From: Luteimonas rhizosphaericola
GTDB lineage: Bacteria > Pseudomonadota > Gammaproteobacteria > Xanthomonadales > Xanthomonadaceae
Assembly: GCF_029888045.1 (NCBI RefSeq)
Contig: NZ_JARXRN010000016.1
Coordinates: 387,159-451,158, forward strand
DNA: 64,000 nucleotides
Direction: 5' to 3'
Below, piece after piece: positions 35,678 to 45,009 of this stretch. Every line of letters starts with the position of its first letter. The stretch's first letter is position 1. Made by a program: the position numbers and the translations under genes. Below the pieces are notes generated by a model. It searched no databases, was not told where the DNA came from, and worked only from the letters and a program-made list of their open reading frames with translations.

Positions 35678-35784
35678 CGGGTGCCCCGTGCAGGAAAGGG
35701 AGATGGCGCGCGGCGCACGCAGGCGGCCCGGCGCAGGACCCACGACCTTACCCCGCGCCGCCATGCGCCGCGGCCTGCCGGAAG

Positions 35785-37095
35785 TCATGCGCCGGGCGGA
35801 GCCCGCCCCCGCATCGCCGCCGCCAGCGCCATCAGCGCAACGCCGACCGCCATCGCGATCGCGACGTTGCGCAGTTCCGACAGCGCCGCATGCGCCACCA
35901 GCCAGGCGATCACCACCATCGCCGCGCCGGCGACCCAGCCGCCGGCCGGTACCCGGAACGCGGCCGGCGCCATGCCTGCGCCTTCGCGCCGCCGCAGCAC
36001 CGGCAGCGCGAGGCAGGTGGCGGCGTAGGCCAGCAGGCGCGTGATCGTGCTCAGCGCCACCGCGGTCAGGAACGAGCCCGACAGGGTCAATGCCAGCATG
36101 CACGTCGCGGTGAGCGCGATCGCCCAGTGCGGCGTGCGGTAGCGGGCGTGCGTGCGCGCCAGCGCGGCCGGCAGCTGGCCGTGTTCGGCCATCGCGTACA
36201 GCAGGCGCGGCGCGGCCAGCACCAGGCCGTTGAGCGTGCCCGAGATCGACACCACCGCGCCGAACACGATCACCGCGGCGCCGGCGCTGCCGGCGAAGCG
36301 ACCGGCGGCATCGGCCAGCGGCGTGCTGGAGTCGGCCAGTTCCGGCAGGGTCCCGATCGAGACCACCTGGATCAGCAGGTACAGCGGCACGATCACCGCC
36401 ATCGAGGCCAGGATCGCGAACGGCAGCGTACGCCGCGGTTCGCGCACTTCGCCCGCGGGCACGGTGGCGGTCTCGAACCCGGTGAAGGCGAACACCAGCA
36501 GCAGAATCGCGGCCGGATACTCGCCCGCGGGCGGCGCGGACGCCGGCACGAAGTTCGCGGGCGCCAGGAAGAACAGGCCGACCGCGACGAACAGCAGCAG
36601 CGGCACCAGCTTGCCCACCGTGAACACGTTGGCGACGATCGCCGCGGTGCGCACGCCGCGGATGTTGATCGCCGCGATCACCAGGGTCGCGAGCGTGGCC
36701 ACCGCCACGCGCCCGGGCAGCGACGCCACCGCCGGCCAGGCATGCGCCAGGTAGTCGATCAGCAGGTTGCACAGCGCCGCGAACGCGGTCACGCGCGTCA
36801 GCCACACCAGCCAGCCCACCTGGAAGCCGACCAGCGGCCCGAACGCGGTGCGTGCGTACAGGTAGGGCCCGCCGGTGTCCTCGAAGCGGCTGCCCACTTC
36901 GGCGAAGCACAGCACCACCAGCAGCACCAGCAGCGCGCACGCGACGTAGGCCAGCAGTGCATACGGGCCGAGCAGTTCGTGCACGCGCGAGGGCAGTCCG
37001 AAGATGCCGGCGCCGATCACCGAGTTGATGAACAGCGCGACCATGCTGCCCCGTCCGATGCCGCGGACGAGGTGCCCCTGCGCGGCGGACCCCAT
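35785..37095 (-). CDS. APC-family amino acid permease
   Basis: A 436-aa inner-membrane permease with 12 predicted spans. The first helix motif VALFINSVIGAGIFGLPS is the APC signature (GxGIFxLP). The region FTGFETATVPAGEVREPRRTLP near 200 is the conserved amphipathic segment. It resembles the YjeH/ basic amino acid and putrescine antiporter subgroups, but the substrate cannot be fixed. Close to pepA, which would deliver free amino acids, but inside the cell versus outside is not the same compartment, so the link is only suggestive. ATG 37095 lies 5 bp from the stop of the DUF6164 gene. Confidence 0.88.
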   Translation of the reverse strand: MGSAAQGHLVRGIGRGSMVALFINSVIGAGIFGLPSRVHELLGPYALLAYVACALLVLLVVLCFAEVGSRFEDTGGPYLYARTAFGPLVGFQVGWLVWLTRVTAFAALCNLLIDYLAHAWPAVASLPGRVAVATLATLVIAAINIRGVRTAAIVANVFTVGKLVPLLLFVAVGLFFLAPANFVPASAPPAGEYPAAILLLVFAFTGFETATVPAGEVREPRRTLPFAILASMAVIVPLYLLIQVVSIGTLPELADSSTPLADAAGRFAGSAGAAVIVFGAVVSISGTLNGLVLAAPRLLYAMAEHGQLPAALARTHARYRTPHWAIALTATCMLALTLSGSFLTAVALSTITRLLAYAATCLALPVLRRREGAGMAPAAFRVPAGGWVAGAAMVVIAWLVAHAALSELRNVAIAMAVGVALMALAAAMRGRAPPGA

Positions 37096-37099
37096 TCGA

Positions 37100-37465
37100 T
37101 CAGCGCCCGATCAGGATGGCGGGCAGCGCCATCAGCCCGAGCAGCAGCGCGATCGCGACCACGATCAGCGCCACCCGCAGCGGATTCGCGCGCGCGATGT
37201 CGGAGAAGGTCTCGGCGGTGCCGTCGCGCACGGCCTGCGCATGCTCGGCCCGCACGCGTTCGGCGCGCTGGCGCTGGTACTCGGCCATGCGGCGCTTGGC
37301 TTCGGGCACGTCGGCGTCGTTGCGCACCCAGATGCCGCCGGCGGAAATGCCGAACGGCCCCGGCCGGGTCTCGTAATGCTCGATCCGCGCCGCGTCGAGG
37401 AAGGCGCGGACGTCGTCGGCCTCATCGTCGGGCACGTGGCGCAGGTTGAGAAGGAGTTTCGCCAT
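37100..37465 (-). CDS. DUF6164 family protein
   Basis: A 121-aa protein recognised by MAKLLLNLRHVPDDEADDVR followed by PGPFGISAGGIWVRND, which are typical of DUF6164. Residues 60-80 are highly charged (RRMAEYQRQRAERVRAEHAQ) and probably form a coiled helix. The C-terminus is one transmembrane helix (about 98-117). Function unknown. ATG 37465 is preferred over an earlier ATG at 37477. It is closely spaced with the APC permease gene downstream (4-bp gap) and may be co-transcribed with it. Confidence 0.75.
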   Translation of the reverse strand: MAKLLLNLRHVPDDEADDVRAFLDAARIEHYETRPGPFGISAGGIWVRNDADVPEAKRRMAEYQRQRAERVRAEHAQAVRDGTAETFSDIARANPLRVALIVVAIALLLGLMALPAILIGR

Positions 37466-37620
37466 CGCGGCGATCATAGCCCGATCCGCCGCGCGATCGC
37501 CTGCTGCGCCCCCTCCGCCTGCTCGGTTCCGATGGGCACGAGATGCCGGCGCGCGGCGCGCGATGGAGCGCCGGGGCCCTCATGCGAACGGGCGCATGCG
37601 CCCGCCCACGCGGCGCGCCC

Positions 37621-38232
37621 TCAGCGCTTGCCGGTGACCACGCGACGCAGGTTGGCGCGCGCCTGCGCGTCGAGACGCGCATGGAAGAAATCGCTGAGAT
37701 AGATCCGCGGCCTGGCGAGAAGGGCCTTGAGGAAACGGCGGCGGTTGATCCGGAACAGCCAGTCCGGCACGTGTCCGCGATATTCCGCGGCGATGGCGCG
37801 ATCGTAGGCATCGAACGCCTCCGGCGCGGCGCCGAGGATCGCCATGTCGCAGTCGAGGAAGTGGCAGGTGTCGATCGCGACCGCGGTCTTGCCGAACTCG
37901 TGCGCGGACAATTGGCCGTGGCGCGCGGTGAGCTCGATGAGCTCGGCCACGCGCGCGCGGTCGAGCGGCGCGTCCGGCAGCCAGCGCGCGATTTCGGCCA
38001 GGGCGAATGCCGCCGAGCGTGCCTCGTTGTCGCGACGCCCGGCGTCGTAGATGGCGTCGTGGTACAGCACCGCCAGCCGAACCTCGTCGGGCTGCACCCA
38101 GCCAGGCCCCGCGGCCACGGCGTTGGAGTGCCGGAGCACCTCGCGCACGTGGTCGAAGCAGTGGTACGCGCGCGGCGGCATGGCATAGGCCGCCTCGAGC
38201 GCCTGCAGCTGTGCGGGCGGCAGCGCGATCAC
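37621..38232 (-). CDS. HD-domain protein (predicted metal-dependent hydrolase)
   Basis: A 203-aa protein of the HD superfamily lacking an attached sensor domain. Metal-binding motifs are CFDHVREVLRHSN near 25, the HD pair in LYHDAIYD near 57, and DTCHFLDCD near 124. The FRINRRRFLKALLARPRIY segment near 165 is typical of this group, often annotated as predicted metal-dependent HD phosphohydrolase. The start is GTG 38232, 8 bp after the upstream transporter stop, with weak ribosome binding. A later in-frame ATG would cut the domain. Substrate unknown. Confidence 0.75.
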   Translation of the reverse strand: MIALPPAQLQALEAAYAMPPRAYHCFDHVREVLRHSNAVAAGPGWVQPDEVRLAVLYHDAIYDAGRRDNEARSAAFALAEIARWLPDAPLDRARVAELIELTARHGQLSAHEFGKTAVAIDTCHFLDCDMAILGAAPEAFDAYDRAIAAEYRGHVPDWLFRINRRRFLKALLARPRIYLSDFFHARLDAQARANLRRVVTGKR

Positions 38233-38240
38233 GTGGGCCG

Positions 38241-38702
38241 TCAGCCCGACTGCCAGGGGCGCACCACCAGCGCCGCGCCGATGATCACCAGCAGCGCGCC
38301 CGACACGCGTACCAGGTCGGCCGGACGCGCGGCGCCAAGCACGCCGAAGTGGTCGAGCACCAGCGAGGACACCACCTGGCCGAGGACCACCAGGCAGATC
38401 ATCGCGCCCGCGCCGAGCGTGGGCACCAGGAAGGTGGCCGCGAACACGAACACCGCGCCGATCGCGCCGCCGACCCAGATCCACGCCGGCAGCGCCGCCA
38501 CCGACACGGCGGGAAGGAACGGCGTACGCGTGCCCAGCAGCACCAGCCCCAGCAGGCAGGTGCCGACCAGGAACGACACGAACGACGCATACAGCGCGCC
38601 CTGCGTCAGCGCGCCCAGGCGTGCGTTCACCAGCGCCTGCAGCGGCAGCAGCGCGCCGATCAGGACCGCCGCCGCGATGCCCAGCAATGCCCAGCCCTTC
38701 AT
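38241..38702 (-). CDS. YdcZ-type DMT transporter
   Basis: A 153-aa inner-membrane protein with five predicted spans, a half-length member of the drug/metabolite transporter superfamily (DUF606/YdcZ). Typical features are the N-terminal LLPLQALVNARLG motif, GTCLLGLVLLG, and the LGQVVSSLVLDHFG loop. Proteins of this size act as pairs or dimers. The substrate is not known. The gene is followed closely by the HD protein gene (8-bp gap), suggesting one transcript. Start ATG at 38702. Confidence 0.85.
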   Translation of the reverse strand: MKGWALLGIAAAVLIGALLPLQALVNARLGALTQGALYASFVSFLVGTCLLGLVLLGTRTPFLPAVSVAALPAWIWVGGAIGAVFVFAATFLVPTLGAGAMICLVVLGQVVSSLVLDHFGVLGAARPADLVRVSGALLVIIGAALVVRPWQSG

Positions 38703-38806
38703 GCCCGTCGCGCTCCGGAGATGTTCGTCGGATGTCGCCCAGTCTAGTGGGTCGGGCGTGGGAGCGCGGCATCGGGTCGGTGCGCGCCTGGCGGTCGATC
38801 ACGGTT

Positions 38807-39007
38807 CCGCGGGTGCGCTGCGCTTACCGGGCTACGCGTCCATATCCTCCCCCGGCGCTCGCTGCGTAGCCCGGATAAGCGCAGCGCATCCGGGGCGCGC
38901 GACTTCCGCGCAGACGAAATTCCCGGCTCGCGCGCGCGTCTCCGCGGCGTTGCGGGCCCAGGGGCGGATCGCGGTGGCCCCGGGTGCGCTGCGCTTACCC
39001 GGGCTAC
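38807..39007. repeat. Cluster of three REP-like elements
   Basis: The copies are 38807-38835 and 38978-39007 in one orientation (GGGTGCGCTGCGCTTAC... ending in GGGCTAC) and 38866-38895 in the other (GTAGCCCGGATAAGCGCAGC). They form inverted pairs across the 418-bp gap between the YdcZ-type transporter and the MFS gene. No ORF within is credible. Confidence 0.9.
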
Positions 39008-39120
39008 GTATCCGCCTGCGTTCTCCGTCGCCGTCGTGATCGTGGCATTCCCGTACCTGGTGTGGCATCGCGTCTCCCGGCGCGCCACGACATGCGGCGG
39101 GCACACCGGTCGCGATGCAA

Positions 39121-40422
39121 CTACCTGGCCGGCGAGTCCCGCCGCACCGTCAGCAGCGCCAGCAGCGTCAGTGCCCCCATCGCCGCCAGGTACCAGCCCA
39201 CCGACTGCAGGCCGAAGCGCTCTCCGAGCCGTGTGGCGATGTAGGGCGCGGGGGACGCGCCAAGGATGCCGGCAAGGTTGAAGGCCAGCGACGCGCCGGT
39301 ATAGCGCACCGCGGTCGGGAACATCTCGGCCAGGATCGTGCCGCAGGGCCCGTAGGTCAGCCCCATCGCGCCCAGGCCCAGGGCGAGGAACGCCAGCACG
39401 CCCCAGTCGCTGCCCGATTCGAGCAGCGGCGCGAACGCGAACCCGAAGCCGATGATCAGCACCGTGGCCGCCAGCATCGCGTTGCGGCGCCCGAAACGAT
39501 CGGCGTACAGCGCCGCCAGTGGGATCGTCAGCGCGAAGAACAGCACGCCCAGCATCTGCAGCCAGAGGAAGTGCTCGCGCGAATAGCCCAGCTTCGAGGT
39601 GCCCCAGCTCAGCGCGAACACGGTCATCAGGTAGAACAGCACGAACGTCGCCACCAGCGACAGCGTGCCCGCCAGCAGCCGGCCGGGATGCTCGCGCAGC
39701 ACGCTGGCCATCGGCAGGCGCACGCGCTCGTCGCGGTCGACGGCGCGCTGGAAATCCGGCGTCTCCGCGATGCGCAGCCGCACCCACAGCCCCACCAGCA
39801 CCAGCACCGCGCTGGCCAGGAACGGGATCCGCCAGCCCCAGGCCAGGAACGCCGCGTCGCTCATCCAGTGAGTCAGGGCGAGGAACACGCCGGTGGAGAG
39901 CAGGAATCCGATCGGCGCGCCCAGCTGTGGAAACATCCCGTACCAGGCGCGCTTGTCCGGGGGGGCGTTCTCGGTCGCCAGCAGCACCGCCCCGCCCCAT
40001 TCGCCGCCCAGGCCCACGCCCTGCCCAAGCCGGCACAGCGCCAGCAGCAACGGCGCGGCGAGGCCGGCCTGGGCGTAGGTGGGCAGCAGGCCGATCACCA
40101 CGGTCGACACGCCCATCGTCAGCAGCGCCGCGACCAGGGTCGCCTTGCGCCCGACGCGGTCGCCGAAATGGCCGAACAGCGCCGAGCCGAACGGCCGCGC
40201 GATGAAGGCCAGGGCGAAGGTCGCGAACGACTGCAGCGTGGCCGTGGCCGGATCGCCGGGCGGGAAGAACAGCTGCGGAAACACCAGCACCGCCGCGGTG
40301 GCGTAGATGTAGAAATCGAAGAATTCGATCGTGGTGCCGATCAGGCTCGCGAACAGCACCCGGCGCTTGTCGGCGCCGGATGCCGCGCGCGTGGCCGCCG
40401 CGGGCGCATTCGCGCTGGTCAT
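39121..40422 (-). CDS. MFS transporter, metabolite:H+ symporter (MHS/ProP-like) family
   Basis: A 433-aa 12-helix inner-membrane symporter. The MHS hallmark SLIGTTIEFFDFYIYATAA is at about 26-44. RPFGSALFGHFGDRVGRK is the loop 2-3 MFS motif, and CRLGQGVGLGGEWGGAVLLA near 128 is another MHS signature. DRFGRRNAM repeats the motif in the second half. Substrates in the family are carboxylates, betaines or shikimate, and which one is used here cannot be read from sequence. It is 34 bp downstream of the S9 peptidase start side in the same direction, with REP elements beyond its stop. Confidence 0.92.
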   Translation of the reverse strand: MTSANAPAAATRAASGADKRRVLFASLIGTTIEFFDFYIYATAAVLVFPQLFFPPGDPATATLQSFATFALAFIARPFGSALFGHFGDRVGRKATLVAALLTMGVSTVVIGLLPTYAQAGLAAPLLLALCRLGQGVGLGGEWGGAVLLATENAPPDKRAWYGMFPQLGAPIGFLLSTGVFLALTHWMSDAAFLAWGWRIPFLASAVLVLVGLWVRLRIAETPDFQRAVDRDERVRLPMASVLREHPGRLLAGTLSLVATFVLFYLMTVFALSWGTSKLGYSREHFLWLQMLGVLFFALTIPLAALYADRFGRRNAMLAATVLIIGFGFAFAPLLESGSDWGVLAFLALGLGAMGLTYGPCGTILAEMFPTAVRYTGASLAFNLAGILGASPAPYIATRLGERFGLQSVGWYLAAMGALTLLALLTVRRDSPAR

Positions 40423-40456
40423 CGCTCCAGTCGCCGTGACGCCGCGCGCACGCGCC

Positions 40457-42502
40457 TCACTTGCCCGCATCTCCCGGCAGCGCGTAATCGAGCGCGTAGG
40501 GCGGCGGCTCGCCGCCCGGGCCCTTGAGGTAGTGGTCCATCCACTGTATCAGCCGCAGCGAGTAGTCGTAGCGCGAGGCCCCGCGCGCGTTGCCGTGGCC
40601 CTCGCCCGGATACAGCACCAGCCGCACCGGCGCCTGTCCGGCCAGCTTGAGGTAGCGGTACATCATGTAGGACTGCATCACCGGCACCCGCGGATCGGCC
40701 TCACCGTGCAGGATCAGGGTCGGCGTCTTCGACTGCTGCGCGTAGGTGATCGGGCTGGTCTTGCGGAACAGTTCGGGGTCTTCCCAGGGCCAGGTGCCCA
40801 TGTGCACCAGGTGCTGCTCCCAGGGGATGTCGCCGGTGGTCACCAGGCTGGCCTGGTCGGAGATGCCGACGAACATCACCGAGGCGGCGAACCGCTCGCT
40901 GTAGTAGGTCGCGCCCCAGGCGCTGGCGTAGCCGCCGTACGAGCCGCCGGTGATGCCCACCTTGTCGCGGTCCACCAGCCCGATGTCGACCAGGTGGTCG
41001 ACGCCGTCGACCACGTCGTCGAACTCCTCCATGCCCGGCCGCCCGAAGCCCTTCTTCGAGAACTCCACCCCGCGGCCGGTACTGCTGCGGTAGTTGGGCA
41101 GGAACACCGCGTAGCCCTGCGCCGCGGCATGGTGCAGCGGCTGCGAGTAGCCCGTCAGCCAGCCGTTGGTGTAGTGCGATTCCGGCCCGCCGTGGACCAC
41201 GACGATCAGCGGCACGCGGGCATTGCCGCGGCGCTGCAGCGGGTGCACCAGCAAGCCCTCGATCTCGAGCCCGTCGCGGGCGGCGTAGCGGATCGTTTCC
41301 TGGCGCGCGAGCGCCACGTCCGCGAGCCAGGGATTGCTGTCGGTCAGCCGCCGTGGCGCGGCGCCCTCGCCGCTCAGCAGGAACACCTCGGTCGGGTGCG
41401 CGGAGGTGCTGCCGAGCAGTGCGATGTCGCCGCCGGGCGCGCGGTCGAAACCGCTCCACACCGGCCCTTCAGGCGCGAGCAGCGTGCGCTGCGCACCGCC
41501 GTCCACGCCGACCTCGCCCAGCCGCGCCTGCACGCCCTCCCAGCTGAGGAACTGCACGGTCGCCGGATCGCGCCATTCCACGTCCACCACGTGACCGGGC
41601 AGGTCCGGCAGCAGGTCGCGCCAGGCACCGCCGTCGCGGTCGACCACGAACAGCCGGCCCTGCTGCGCATCGTGTTCGTCCTGCGCCGAGATGAAGGCCA
41701 GGTGCGCCCCGTCCGGGCTCCACGACAGGCCGCCCACCTTGCCCGGATTTTCGACCCGGCCGAGCTCGCGCCCCTCGGAAGAGACGATCCGCACGCGCGT
41801 GAACACCAGGGTGTCGTCGGTGAGCTGGCGCGGCGCGACCAGCAGCGCCAGGCGATCGCCCGCAGGACTCCACAGCACCGACTGCACGCTGCCGTCCAGC
41901 GCGATCCTGCGCGGCTCCGGAGCGTCGGCGCCGATACCGGCGATCCACAGCTCGACGGCGCGCCAGTCCTCCTCGTAGACCTTCTGGCTGAAGCCCTGCT
42001 TCTTCAGGGCTTTCACCTCGTCGCTGTCCGGCGCAGTCGCCAGCAGCGCGACCTGGCGGCCGTCGGGCGAGAGGCTGAAGGCGGTGATGTCGGACTTGAG
42101 CGTGGCGATCGCCTCGGACTCGCCGCCGTCGACCGGGATGCGGTAGAGCGTGCGCGTGTCGTCGCCCTGGCGCTTGGCCAGGTAGGCCAGCGAGCGGCTG
42201 TCCGGGAACCAGGCCACGCCGCCCACGTTGACCTTGCCGGTCACGAAGCCGCGGCTGGCGCCCTCGCGCGAGGCCACGTGCAGTTCCGCCCACGCCGGGC
42301 CATCGTCGTCCTTGCCGATCTCGCGCGGCACCGACAGCACATAGGCCAGCTGGCGCGCGTCCGGGCTGATGGCGGCCTGGCTGACGGCGCGGGTCCGGGC
42401 GATCTGTTCGAGGGTCATGCCCTCGCTGGCAGCGCTTGCCGGCAGCGCGAGCACGAGCAGCAGCCACAGGCCCGCAGCCCGCAACATCGATCGACGCATC
42501 AT
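40457..42502 (-). CDS. Secreted S9-family prolyl oligopeptidase-like peptidase
   Basis: A 681-aa exported serine peptidase with signal peptide up to about residue 27 (LRAAGLWLLLVLALPASA). The beta-propeller (about 45-400) is made of WSPDG, SLSPDG and similar WD40-like strokes. The alpha/beta hydrolase domain has nucleophile S521 in GGSYGGYAS, D603 in EADPRVPV and H636 in GEGHGN. Most like the acylaminoacyl-peptidase/DPP IV branch, fitting the X-Pro or oligopeptide processing that Xanthomonadaceae favour. Two ATG codons at 42502 and 42499 are possible, and the first follows GGGGG. It is followed by the MFS gene in the same direction. Confidence 0.92.
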   Translation of the reverse strand: MMRRSMLRAAGLWLLLVLALPASAASEGMTLEQIARTRAVSQAAISPDARQLAYVLSVPREIGKDDDGPAWAELHVASREGASRGFVTGKVNVGGVAWFPDSRSLAYLAKRQGDDTRTLYRIPVDGGESEAIATLKSDITAFSLSPDGRQVALLATAPDSDEVKALKKQGFSQKVYEEDWRAVELWIAGIGADAPEPRRIALDGSVQSVLWSPAGDRLALLVAPRQLTDDTLVFTRVRIVSSEGRELGRVENPGKVGGLSWSPDGAHLAFISAQDEHDAQQGRLFVVDRDGGAWRDLLPDLPGHVVDVEWRDPATVQFLSWEGVQARLGEVGVDGGAQRTLLAPEGPVWSGFDRAPGGDIALLGSTSAHPTEVFLLSGEGAAPRRLTDSNPWLADVALARQETIRYAARDGLEIEGLLVHPLQRRGNARVPLIVVVHGGPESHYTNGWLTGYSQPLHHAAAQGYAVFLPNYRSSTGRGVEFSKKGFGRPGMEEFDDVVDGVDHLVDIGLVDRDKVGITGGSYGGYASAWGATYYSERFAASVMFVGISDQASLVTTGDIPWEQHLVHMGTWPWEDPELFRKTSPITYAQQSKTPTLILHGEADPRVPVMQSYMMYRYLKLAGQAPVRLVLYPGEGHGNARGASRYDYSLRLIQWMDHYLKGPGGEPPPYALDYALPGDAGK

Positions 42503-42567
42503 CCAACCCCCTTCAGACATGAGCCCGGCACTTTGGCCCGGCCCGGAGGCGATGGCAAGCCGCGGCC

Positions 42568-43422
42568 TCAGCGCGCGCGCCAGGCCTCCGCCACGCGTGC
42601 GAACTCGCCGGCGAGGTCCTTCGCGAGCCGCGGCGGGAGCTGGCGCGCGATCGCAGGCAGGTCGATCCGCCCCTCCGGAAACGGGTCGTCCAGCCACGCG
42701 AAGGCGACCCGGTTGCTCTGGCGCGCCTCCTCCAGCATCCACACGCGCCCGGCGCCGAAGCTGCGGCGCAGCTTGGCCAGGTGGTCGGCGAAGTCGGTGG
42801 CGTACAGGTTGCTGGCGAACACGCCGCCGGGCGCCAGCGCGTCGCGGCAGTCGTCGTAGAAGCGCTGGCTCGACAGGCCGGCCGGGATACCCGACGCGTC
42901 GTAGCCATCCACCAGCAGGATGTCGAATCGCCCACGGCGCTCCCGCACCCATTGGGCGCCATCGGCCAGCAGCACCTGCAGGCGCGCGTCGTCGTGCGGC
43001 ACGCGGAAGGTGCGCCGCAGCGCGATCACGTGCGGGTTGTTCTCCGCCACTTCCACCCGCGTCTGCGGCAGGTGGCGATGGCAGAACTTGGCCTGCGACC
43101 CGCCGCCGAGCCCGACCATGCCGATCAGCGCCGGGCGCGGGCGCCACAGCAGGCTCGCCATCATGGTGCGGGTGTAGTCGACCGCCAGATGGCCGGGCCG
43201 GAAGGTCCGCATCCGGCTCTGCGACACGCCGCCTGCGAACTGCAGGTCGGTGTGGCGCCAGCCGCGCAGGATGACCGGCCGGGCCGTCGCGGCTGCCGCG
43301 GCGGCGGACGCGGGCTGGCGGACGGTCGTACCGCCCGGATCGCCCGCGGCGTCCCGGTCCATGCCCGACGGAACTGGCGACGGAGCGCCCGGAGCCGGAT
43401 GGACATCGTCGCGTTTTCGCAT
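42568..43422 (-). CDS. Spermidine synthase-like methyltransferase-fold protein
   Basis: A 284-aa protein with a disordered N-terminus (about 1-45, Pro/Ala-rich) and a spermidine-synthase-like fold. FRPGHLAVDYTRTMM near 74, GMVGLGGGSQAKFC near 101 and EVAENNPHVI near 122 form the nucleotide site, and DILLVDGYDASGIP near 165 holds the catalytic-type acidic residue. The canonical spermidine-synthase substrate motifs (GGGDG, D-x-D) are altered (GLGGGSQ), and no speD lies nearby. It may be a methyltransferase-like enzyme of unknown substrate. Start 43422 is one option, since an in-frame ATG further in (residue 21) would remove only linker. Confidence 0.7.
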   Translation of the reverse strand: MRKRDDVHPAPGAPSPVPSGMDRDAAGDPGGTTVRQPASAAAAAATARPVILRGWRHTDLQFAGGVSQSRMRTFRPGHLAVDYTRTMMASLLWRPRPALIGMVGLGGGSQAKFCHRHLPQTRVEVAENNPHVIALRRTFRVPHDDARLQVLLADGAQWVRERRGRFDILLVDGYDASGIPAGLSSQRFYDDCRDALAPGGVFASNLYATDFADHLAKLRRSFGAGRVWMLEEARQSNRVAFAWLDDPFPEGRIDLPAIARQLPPRLAKDLAGEFARVAEAWRAR

Positions 43423-43589
43423 GGGCCGGACGGAATCGAGCAAGCGTCGATGCAAGGCTACCCCAAGCCCCGCCGGACCCACACCGCTCCGTGGCGCGGG
43501 GCGTCGCCGCACGTTCCTGCAGCGCAGCATCCGCTCGTGCGGCGGCGGCGTACACTGCCGGTGGCTGGCACGCTCCGGAGGAGGCCGCC

Positions 43590-44690
43590 ATGATCGCCTG
43601 GCTGCTCGCGGCCGCACTGGCCGCCGCCCCCGTCGCCCCCAACGCTCCCGTCGCTGCCACCGCGCCCGGGATTGACCCCGCGCCGGCGGTGCCCACGCCG
43701 GAGCAGGTCATCGCGCTGCCGCCGCCGCTGGCGCAGGCGCTGCGGACGCAGGTCGTCGACCGCACGCCACGCGGCATGGCGCGACTCGAACGCCTGGTCG
43801 CCTTCATGTACGAACCCGACGGGCTCGGCATCCAGTACCGCCACGATGCCAACCACACGGTCGCCGAGACCTGGGCCACGCGGGAGGCGAATTGCCTGTC
43901 CTTCACCCTGCTCACGATCGCCCTGGCGCGCGCCGCGGGCGTCGAGGCCTACGGCCAGGAGATCGCCAGGACGCTCTCGTGGTTCGCCGAAGGCGACACG
44001 CTCTACTTCAGCAACCACGTCAATGCCGGCATCCGCATCGGCCGGCACGAGTACACGGTCGATGTCGGCAGCGACAGCCTGATGACGCTCGACCCGCCGC
44101 AGCGCGTCGACGACCATCGCCTGATGGCGGTGTACTACAGCAATCGCGCCGCAGACCTGCTGGGCCGCGGCGCGATGCCGGGTGCGGCGCGCTTCATCGA
44201 CGCGGCGCTGGCCGCCGATCCCGGCTACGCCACCGCCTGGAACAACGCCGGCGTGCTGCGGGTGCGCTCCGCGCAGCCGGAGGCCGCCGAGCAGGCTTTC
44301 GCGCATGCACTCGAGCTGGACCGGGCGCACGACGGCGCGCTGATGAACCTCGCCTCGCTGTACACCGCGCGCGGCGATACGGCCGGCGCGGCACGCTACC
44401 GGGACCGGCTCGAACGCCTGCGCCTGCGCAACCCCTACCACCATTTCATGCAGGCCGTGGACGCCGAGCGCCGGGACGACCACGCCACCGCCACGAGACA
44501 GTACCGCCGCGCGATCGCGCTCTACGACGCCGAACACCGCTTCCACTCCGGTCTGGCGCGCGCCCTGCTGCACCTGGGCGATGCGCGCGGAGCCGGGCGG
44601 GCACTGCAGCGCGCGCACGACCTCAGCAAGGGCGACATGCAGGCCCGCTACCAGGCCAAGCTCGATCTGCTCCGGCGCAAGGGCCTCTGA
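43590..44690 (+). CDS. Secreted TPR protein with transglutaminase-like N-terminus
   Basis: A 366-aa product with a short hydrophobic N-terminus (LLAAALAAAPVAP) that is a likely signal. Residues about 60-165 carry a transglutaminase-like core: TREANCLSFTLLTIALARAAGVEAYGQ supplies the cysteine, NHVNAGIRIG the histidine and VDVGSD the aspartate. Residues 180-365 form at least four tetratricopeptide repeats, including AWNNAGVLRVRSAQPEAAEQ. This transglutaminase-TPR layout occurs in Xanthomonadaceae but its role is not known. The GGAGGAGG ribosome-binding site fixes the start at 43590. Its stop is 1 bp from the convergent stop of the zinc-finger gene. Confidence 0.78.
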   Translation: MIAWLLAAALAAAPVAPNAPVAATAPGIDPAPAVPTPEQVIALPPPLAQALRTQVVDRTPRGMARLERLVAFMYEPDGLGIQYRHDANHTVAETWATREANCLSFTLLTIALARAAGVEAYGQEIARTLSWFAEGDTLYFSNHVNAGIRIGRHEYTVDVGSDSLMTLDPPQRVDDHRLMAVYYSNRAADLLGRGAMPGAARFIDAALAADPGYATAWNNAGVLRVRSAQPEAAEQAFAHALELDRAHDGALMNLASLYTARGDTAGAARYRDRLERLRLRNPYHHFMQAVDAERRDDHATATRQYRRAIALYDAEHRFHSGLARALLHLGDARGAGRALQRAHDLSKGDMQARYQAKLDLLRRKGL

Positions 44691-44691
44691 C

Positions 44692-44958
44692 TCAGCGCAG
44701 CTGGCTGTCCTTGCTGCCGCGGCGGTTGTAGCCGCTGCCGGGCTGCTCCTCGCGCTCCTCGGCTTCCTGGCAGGCGATGCACAGGCGCACGCCGGGCATC
44801 GCCTTGCGCCGCGCCTCGGGGATCGGGGCGCCGCATTCCTCGCAGTGCGTGAGGCCGGGACCCTGCGGCAGCTGGCTGCGCGCACGCTTGATCGCGTCCT
44901 TCACGGTCGCGTCGATCTGGTCCTGTACCGCGCCGTCGCCGGCCCATCCGGTCGCCAT
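44692..44958 (-). CDS. DksA/TraR-type C4 zinc-finger protein, YbiI-like
   Basis: An 88-aa protein of the DksA/TraR zinc-finger superfamily, short like E. coli YbiI and lacking DksA's long coiled coil. The zinc ligands are C39 and C42 (HCEECG) and C60 and C63 (CIACQ), all intact. The N-terminal helix (VQDQIDATVKDAIKRARSQL) and charged tail (EEREEQPGSG) frame it. A regulatory role at RNA polymerase is possible by homology, but YbiI itself has no settled function. Convergent with the TPR gene. Confidence 0.9.
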   Translation of the reverse strand: MATGWAGDGAVQDQIDATVKDAIKRARSQLPQGPGLTHCEECGAPIPEARRKAMPGVRLCIACQEAEEREEQPGSGYNRRGSKDSQLR

Positions 44959-45009
44959 CGTCGTTCTCCCGGGCTCTCGTTCCGCCTGCGCTTGTACGCC
45001 AGGCGCCGT

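Noticed and set aside
42568-43422. True spermidine synthase (speE)
   Set aside because: The fold fits, but the GGGDG and catalytic aspartate context are altered and no speD is linked, so only a spermidine-synthase-like name is used.
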